Below are positions 22,278-26,947 of a stretch of 26,947 bases of DNA, piece by piece. The translations under genes and the position numbers were made by a program. Positions within the stretch are counted from its first letter, which is position 1, and every line of letters starts with the position of its first letter. The DNA lies in NCBI GenBank assembly GCA_964639665.1, contig CAZXEU010000008.1, positions 1 to 26,947 of the forward strand, written 5' to 3'. Origin of the DNA: CAZXEU01 sp964639665. Its GTDB lineage: Bacteria; Bacteroidota; Rhodothermia; Rhodothermales; Bin80. The notes beneath the pieces were generated by a model, which saw only the letters and a list, made by a program, of their open reading frames with translations, ran no database searches and was not told the DNA's origin.

Positions 22278-23882
22278 TCAGCTTCTGGTGGCCAGGTGCC
22301 AGAAGAAGCCGAAATTGTTTGCCGCTTCCTGCCACAATGCCAAGGTCAGCAGGCCGCCCAGAAGAAGCACCACGGCAGGGTTGCATACGGCCAGCACGAC
22401 CAGTGTGCTTCGACGAACCGAGCACACCGCGCCGAAATCCAGCGTCACGCGTACGATGGAAATGAAGGTGGCAAGTATCCAGGCTGCGCACAGCGCAATC
22501 ATCACGGCGCCGGCCGTGGGCGGAGCAAGAGAGGGTACAGCCAAGGCGAGGCAAGTCAGTATGGGCTGCGCCCAGAAAGTCCAGGTTACAATGGTCAGGG
22601 TTCCCTTGAACCTGACTGGGCTGAAGGCCGCAAGGCCGGCAGCCCAGACGATTGCAATCGTGGCGCTGATCAGGGCCAGGACCAGCACCAGTGGCCAGGT
22701 TTGCTCCTGCATGTACACCGCGATCAGCTGAAGTCTTTCCGGCATCGCGGCGATCAGGAAGGCGATGGCCGGCTCATGCCCGAGCGCCTCCAGAAGCACG
22801 CTTCCAAAGACGCCAGCGCAGAGCGCCACTACCGCAAGTGCGGGAAGGGCTATCCGCAGGCGGAGCTCCCGTCCGTCACGCAGTGAGTCGCGATAGAATC
22901 CGTGCCTGACAAAGTAGCGGCGGAGCAGGTCGCGAAAGCGGCTGGACAAGGCGAAACAGGCGGAGAGCAGCCCGATGGTGATCCACCCCATCACGAGGTT
23001 CCAGGGTGTAGGCACAGGCGGTCGCTGCCCCGGCGCGAAGGCAAATACGGACTGGCTCCCCGTATATATGCCGCGGACCACGTCACGCGCAGGCCGGCCT
23101 TGCCCGGTTGCGGTAACAAGGCCGAAGCCGCGTGAGCTCGTGGGATGTAGGTCCCGGTAGCGGTAAACGAACACGGCAAAGGGCGCTTCCGGCCCATCCA
23201 GCAATTCACTCAGATGGGTTTCGAGATACCGGGCCTGCGCCTGTGGGGAGTAAGGCTGAAGCAGCCCCTCGGTTCGATCTGACACCGTCGTGCCCAGTCC
23301 CGCGATTCCTGCAGGGGTATTGCGGCGCCACCGGCCCAGATTGTCTGCGGGTGAAGCGCCCGCCGGCGTGTCAATCAATACCAGATCCACTTCGCTGGAG
23401 CAAAGGTCGTCCCGGGCGAAGGGCGATCGATAGTACGAACGCCGGCCCGGTCGCTGGTGCAGTCGATTGGTCAGGCGGGCAAAATACTCGCAACTGCGAG
23501 GAGAGCTGGTGTCGCTGAAGCTAGCAAGTCCGTAATACCTTACCGGCGATGCCCCTCCGGTATCCTGTTCCAGCACGCCATCTAGCAGAAGCAGGGCATA
23601 GCGGAGGGTGTCACTCAGGTCCGGGGCCGAAAGATGCTCCAAAGGCAGGTCTTGAAACAGCACAAGGCCGAGCGAGTCCGCTGCGTCAAGGATTAGCCGG
23701 TCTGCCACAAGCTCCGTGCGGACGGCATTTGCGCCTAGAGCCCGGATCTCGGCAAGGTCCTGGAGGGCCTGCCTGATGTTCGTGGGCGCACTCCACACCA
23801 CTCCCTTCAGCGGCGCTTGCTGCGCGACGGCGCAATGCGCCAGGAGAAAGCTACCCGCCAGAAGCAGGGCCCGATGCAGCAT
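22278..23882 (-). CDS. Secreted glycosidase-like domain fused to a six-helix membrane domain, function unknown
   Basis: A 534-residue protein that I cannot name. A signal peptide (residues 1-20) precedes a segment resembling the first beta-alpha units of glycoside hydrolase family 2/5 barrels: KGVVWSAPTNIRQALQDLAE, RALGANAVRTEL and LDAADSLGLVLFQDLPLEHL. The rest of the extracytoplasmic part (about 90-290) lacks obvious catalytic glutamates of those families. From residue 293 on there are about six membrane helices (near 293-312, 343-366, 397-420, 427-449, 456-478 and 492-516), loosely recalling Yip1-type membrane domains. It begins 10 bases after the M14 gene on the same strand, so it is probably co-transcribed. 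An envelope carbohydrate-binding or sensing role is conceivable but unproven. Confidence 0.6.
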   Translation of the reverse strand: MLHRALLLAGSFLLAHCAVAQQAPLKGVVWSAPTNIRQALQDLAEIRALGANAVRTELVADRLILDAADSLGLVLFQDLPLEHLSAPDLSDTLRYALLLLDGVLEQDTGGASPVRYYGLASFSDTSSPRSCEYFARLTNRLHQRPGRRSYYRSPFARDDLCSSEVDLVLIDTPAGASPADNLGRWRRNTPAGIAGLGTTVSDRTEGLLQPYSPQAQARYLETHLSELLDGPEAPFAVFVYRYRDLHPTSSRGFGLVTATGQGRPARDVVRGIYTGSQSVFAFAPGQRPPVPTPWNLVMGWITIGLLSACFALSSRFRDLLRRYFVRHGFYRDSLRDGRELRLRIALPALAVVALCAGVFGSVLLEALGHEPAIAFLIAAMPERLQLIAVYMQEQTWPLVLVLALISATIAIVWAAGLAAFSPVRFKGTLTIVTWTFWAQPILTCLALAVPSLAPPTAGAVMIALCAAWILATFISIVRVTLDFGAVCSVRRSTLVVLAVCNPAVVLLLGGLLTLALWQEAANNFGFFWHLATRS

Positions 23883-23892
23883 GCGGCAATGG

Positions 23893-26415
23893 CTAATAGT
23901 CCGCTTGAGTCCGCTGCCCTACCAGGAAAACCGCGTTGGCCAGCATCAGCCGCCCGCCATACCAGAATCCCCGGAATATGGGGTTATCCAGCAGATACAC
24001 CACCTCGCCACGTCCTATCGCTTCCATTCCAAACACGAGAGAATTTTCCATCGGACGAACGGCCTTGGCACCGGCAAAGCCACTCAGGCGAGAGTCTTCC
24101 TGCAGCACGCCCACATTCCAGCCGTCCTGCAGGTATTCAAAAGCGTGCTCATCACGCTTGAGCGTGAAATAGTCCTGGGCGTATCCGAATGCCAGCGGGT
24201 GCGTTACATCAAGCGATACACGGAAGATGGCTCCGGGAATATCATTGGAGATGGCCTCACGGTCACGCGAGGCGTACGTGCGAATGGTAGCCGTCGTGTC
24301 TTCTGCCCCGGTCCTTTCCTCAAGTGAAAACCCCCTTCTGCCCGCCAGATACCGGGCCGCGCCTTCGATGGCGATGAGCTTGCCACCCGCCTGGATCCAG
24401 TCGCCAACGTTGGCGAGTCTTTCCTCGGTGAGAAGGTCTCCGTACGTTCCGTCGGGCAAGATCAAGACGTCATACCCGTACAGATGCAAGGAGGCAAAAT
24501 CATCTGCGTGTATGAGCGTTACAGGATAAGTGAGCTGTCGGTCAAAGAAATGCCAAAGCTCTCCCAGAGAAGCGGAGCGCGCGGCGCCGTCGGCCACAAG
24601 GCCAACGCGGGGCCGCCGTATGGGAGGCACATCGGCAGAACCGAAGTCAACACCCTCGGTCACCAAGGTTGATTCGACGGCAAAGAGCGGCTGCTCCAGC
24701 TCCGCAGCGGCCTGGCGGACAATGCGGTCAAAGTCTTCCCCTGCTGCTGCATTGCTGCCGCGCGTTATGATCAGGGTGCCGGGGCCGTGAGAGCGTCCTG
24801 CAATGCTGAATGCCACTTCCGAAAAGCGCACGCGCACACCAGCCTGAAGAAGGTCGGACAACAGGCGCGCATCCTCAAGACTGGTCCATTCGGCCAGGTA
24901 GGCCGCGGGCCGGTCCAACTCCGGAGCACTTGGCGGCGTCTGCTTCCAGCCAGGGCTGATGCCGGGAGGCACTTCCTCTGCAGCGTAGGCTTCCAAGCCA
25001 TAGACATAGGGCAGGGACCAGCCGGTAATATCGTAGCTCAAGGAGTCCGAGAGTACGGATTCCGGCTCGAACAGCACCTGTACGAGTACGCCAAGCGGCT
25101 GGGAAGCGCTGACAACCATGTCACCGGGAGCTACCGTGAAGCTGGTCTGCTCTCCGCTCGCATAGGCGTAGCCCTCCACCCTGCGCGATTCTGAAACGCT
25201 TCCATACGCAATGCCCTGCATGTCAAGATGCCTTGCCAACGCTGCGAGCGCGTCTCCGCCGCGAGGTTTAAGTATATAGGCTGCAAACCGGCCAAGGCTC
25301 CTGGGCTCCTCGAAATAGGCTGCGAATTCCTGAAGGATCCGCTCGCGCTGAACCGATGCCACCTCAATAGTCGAAAGCCCTGTGGCATGATGGTGACGGA
25401 TGCGGTCAGAAAGGGCAAGCGTGTCGGCCTCGGCCGTGATTATTTGCAAGCCGGCCCGGCCGGATCCGCCCTGCTCGTACGTCATGCCTATGGCCCCGTT
25501 GTACATGGGCCACGTGTCACCATAGCCCGGATAGAAGAGGTCATAAACCTGGCGCGTGAAGTACAGCCAGCCTTCCCGGTCAAAATACCGGGCATGATTG
25601 CGCCCAATAATGTGTTGCATTTCGCGCTGCCAGGGCGTGATGGCCTGGTGGTAGGGTTCCGCTGCCGGCGCGAAATAGTAGGGATCGTCGACGCCCTGTT
25701 CATGAAAGTCCACGTGGATGTGCGGCATCCAGCGTCGGAAGTGCCTCAGACGCTGACGCGTTTCAAGCTGTGTGCCCCACGCCCAGTCCCTGTTCAGGTC
25801 AAAATAGTAATGGTTTGTGCGTCCGCCAGGCCACGGTTCGCGATGCTCGCGTGCCTCGGGACGCGGGTTGGGTTCGCGTCCAACGGTCTGGTTGTAGAAA
25901 CCGACGTAGCGGTCTCTTCCGTCCGGATTGAGGCACGGGTCCAGAATCACTACCGTGTTTGAAAGCCAGCCTTGCGTGCGTGCGTTGGTGCTGTCGGCCA
26001 GATCGTATAGTGTCTGCATAGCGGCTTCCGCGCTGACGGCTTCGTTGCCGTGCACGTTGTAGCTCAGCCAGACCAGGGAGGGGCCGCCGCTATCGGGGTC
26101 ACCATCTGCCAGCCGCGCTCTTTTCAAATTGGCCAAGCGAATGGATTCCAGCACGGCCATGTTGGCGCGGCTGGTAACCGTGGCATACAGCAGGGGACGG
26201 CCTTCATACGTATGCCCGTAGAAGACGAGTTCAACGTTTTCCACGTTGTGGGCCACATGTTCGAAGTAGGCCACTACGCGATGGTGCGGTGTAAACGCAT
26301 CGCCAAGCTCGTAGCCCAGAAAGGCATCCGGCGGCTGGAGTTGTCCGAACGCCGCCAATGGCGCAAGTATCGCGGTCAGGAGTACCGTTGGGAGCCGGGG
26401 CGAGAGCATGGTCAT
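23893..26415 (-). CDS. Secreted M14-family zinc carboxypeptidase-like protein with C-terminal amidotransferase-like domain
   Basis: An 840-residue exported protein with a signal peptide ending near AFGQLQ (residues 22-27). The N-terminal M14 domain has zinc ligands H122 and E125 in HGNE and H238 in DFHEQG, the substrate-binding NPDGRDRY at 163-170 and DLNRD at 206-210. A probable catalytic glutamate, E314, lies in MTYEQGG. All key residues are intact, so it is probably an active metallocarboxypeptidase. The C-terminal part (about 600-700) contains RVGLVADGAARSASLGELWH and YDVLILPDGTYGDLL, which resemble a class I glutamine amidotransferase-like fold. Long forms like this are common in Bacteroidota and Gemmatimonadota. 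Its ATG overlaps the recJ stop in an ATGA. Confidence 0.92.
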   Translation of the reverse strand: MTMLSPRLPTVLLTAILAPLAAFGQLQPPDAFLGYELGDAFTPHHRVVAYFEHVAHNVENVELVFYGHTYEGRPLLYATVTSRANMAVLESIRLANLKRARLADGDPDSGGPSLVWLSYNVHGNEAVSAEAAMQTLYDLADSTNARTQGWLSNTVVILDPCLNPDGRDRYVGFYNQTVGREPNPRPEAREHREPWPGGRTNHYYFDLNRDWAWGTQLETRQRLRHFRRWMPHIHVDFHEQGVDDPYYFAPAAEPYHQAITPWQREMQHIIGRNHARYFDREGWLYFTRQVYDLFYPGYGDTWPMYNGAIGMTYEQGGSGRAGLQIITAEADTLALSDRIRHHHATGLSTIEVASVQRERILQEFAAYFEEPRSLGRFAAYILKPRGGDALAALARHLDMQGIAYGSVSESRRVEGYAYASGEQTSFTVAPGDMVVSASQPLGVLVQVLFEPESVLSDSLSYDITGWSLPYVYGLEAYAAEEVPPGISPGWKQTPPSAPELDRPAAYLAEWTSLEDARLLSDLLQAGVRVRFSEVAFSIAGRSHGPGTLIITRGSNAAAGEDFDRIVRQAAAELEQPLFAVESTLVTEGVDFGSADVPPIRRPRVGLVADGAARSASLGELWHFFDRQLTYPVTLIHADDFASLHLYGYDVLILPDGTYGDLLTEERLANVGDWIQAGGKLIAIEGAARYLAGRRGFSLEERTGAEDTTATIRTYASRDREAISNDIPGAIFRVSLDVTHPLAFGYAQDYFTLKRDEHAFEYLQDGWNVGVLQEDSRLSGFAGAKAVRPMENSLVFGMEAIGRGEVVYLLDNPIFRGFWYGGRLMLANAVFLVGQRTQADY

Positions 26416-26859
26416 GGACCCGATTGCGGTCGTATGTCAGAGAGGCGGAGCTGCACGCGTGTTCGTCCACGATATGTATTCTCCTGCACGGAAAACAGAG
26501 CCTCGACGGGTCGGCCATGGTTTCTGGCGGCGTCCAGTTCGCCTGCCTTGGCGCCAAGGTTGAAGCCAATAGCGTCGAATTTGCCGGATTGTCCAGGGTA
26601 CTGGACGGAGATCTTGAGATGCCGGCCCGAGGCGCCCACAGTGCGCGGCCTGTAGGTCAGCATCAGGTCCCGCGAATGAAAGACGGGTTCTTCATTCCTA
26701 TTGCCGAACGGGGCAAATTGCCGAAGCACACGCACGAACCGCCGGTTGACGGAAGCCAGGTCCAGCTGCGCGTCATAGGACAAGGATGCTGTCATCGAAT
26801 CAGCCGCGAGTTTCCGGCCGATAACATCGGCCAGACGCGTGCGAAACGCCTCCAGGTTC
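26412..26859 (-). CDS. recJ: RecJ single-stranded-DNA exonuclease, C-terminal fragment cut by an inverted repeat
   Basis: Only the C-terminal part is present. NLEAFRTRLADVIGRKL is the end of the DHHA1 region, followed by the OB-fold domain with RQFAPFGNRNEEPVF, HLKISVQYPGQ, FDAIGFNLG and VEALFSVQENTYRGRTRVQL. RecJ is a 5'-3' exonuclease for recombination and repair. The frame stays open to the window edge with an internal ATG at 26912. However, bases 26860-26947 are an inverted copy of 26641-26728, so the residues read there are antisense RecJ, not RecJ. Normally a G-G-H-x-x-A-A-G motif would precede NLEAF, and it is missing. The DHH catalytic domain is not in the window. The stop overlaps the start of the M14 gene by four bases. 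Confidence 0.88.
26641..26728 (+). repeat. Left arm of an 88-bp perfect inverted repeat (inside recJ)
   Basis: This segment encodes, on the minus strand, the RecJ stretch around FAPFGNRNEEPVF. Its reverse complement occurs without mismatch at 26860-26947. The match ends at 26728/26729, where the next base differs. At the other end it is limited only by the window edge, so the repeat may be longer. The spacer is 131 bases (26729-26859). Confidence 0.97.
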
Positions 26860-26947
26860 TGCTTCGGCAATTTGCCCCGTTCGGCAATAGGAATGAAGAA
26901 CCCGTCTTTCATTCGCGGGACCTGATGCTGACCTACAGGCCGCGCAC
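26860..26947 (-). repeat. Right arm of the 88-bp inverted repeat, ending at the window edge
   Basis: An exact inverted copy of 26641-26728. On the plus strand it encodes the same RecJ piece that the left arm encodes on the minus strand. It replaces the expected upstream part of recJ. It is either a chimeric contig end or one side of a true inverted duplication. Confidence 0.97.

Noticed and set aside
1..26947. CRISPR arrays, restriction-modification, toxin-antitoxin or other defence modules
   Set aside because: I saw no regularly spaced repeats and no nuclease, methyltransferase or toxin gene apart from the TnpB fragment.

Overview
The window is a gene-dense, GC-rich bacterial segment. It most resembles the Rhodothermota/Bacteroidota side of the tree. 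This is inferred from four things: an F0 subunit a with a signal peptide and a large periplasmic N-terminal domain, an ATP synthase cluster (Z-I-B-E-F-H-A-G) without beta or epsilon, tRNA genes that do not encode CCA, and many genes with no clear Shine-Dalgarno sequence. There are 27 supportable protein genes and two tRNA genes, and only one non-coding gap exceeds 300 bases. The organism looks aerobic or respiring, heterotrophic (TRAP organic-acid uptake, secreted peptidase) and light-exposed (photolyase). Species cannot be read from the sequence.

Layout from left to right. (1) Positions 2-751 carry the 3' part of a TnpB transposon nuclease gene cut by the window edge, followed by two hairpins and a 346-base gap. 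(2) Positions 1098-5396 (+) form a tight run: WYL regulator, RarA, then the two TRAP permeases DctQ and DctM. (3) Positions 5391-7284 (-) hold an SDR oxidoreductase and the TRAP binding protein DctP, whose 3' end overlaps that of dctM. (4) A class III aminotransferase (+) converges on a class I DNA photolyase (-). (5) From 10368 to 18113 everything is on the minus strand. In transcription order this is a DciA-like protein, an M23 peptidase, a bactofilin, AtpZ, AtpI, AtpB-E-F-H-A-G and two serine tRNAs, followed by a strong hairpin. (6) Positions 18214-22273 (+) hold glutamyl-Q tRNA(Asp) synthetase, a TolC-like protein, an MlaC-like protein and a glycosyltransferase. (7) Positions 22278-26859 (-) hold a recJ 3' fragment, a large secreted M14 carboxypeptidase-like protein and a membrane protein with a glycosidase-like N-terminus.

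Working groups: DctP-DctQ-DctM should form one TRAP importer, probably for small carboxylates or keto acids. The F0 and F1 genes give most of an H+-type ATP synthase, with beta and epsilon encoded elsewhere. Bactofilin plus M23 peptidase is a typical cell-shape pair. TolC plus MlaC are envelope export or lipid-transport components whose partner genes are not in the window.

The most striking structural signal is at the right edge. The last 88 bases are an exact inverted copy of 26641-26728, so the recJ frame runs into an antisense copy of itself. Together with the TnpB element cut at the left edge, this suggests the window is a whole contig bounded by repeats, with either a chimeric right end or a genuine inverted duplication. 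I found no convincing new multi-gene system. The most novel-looking single gene is the glycosidase-like/membrane hybrid at 22278-23882.
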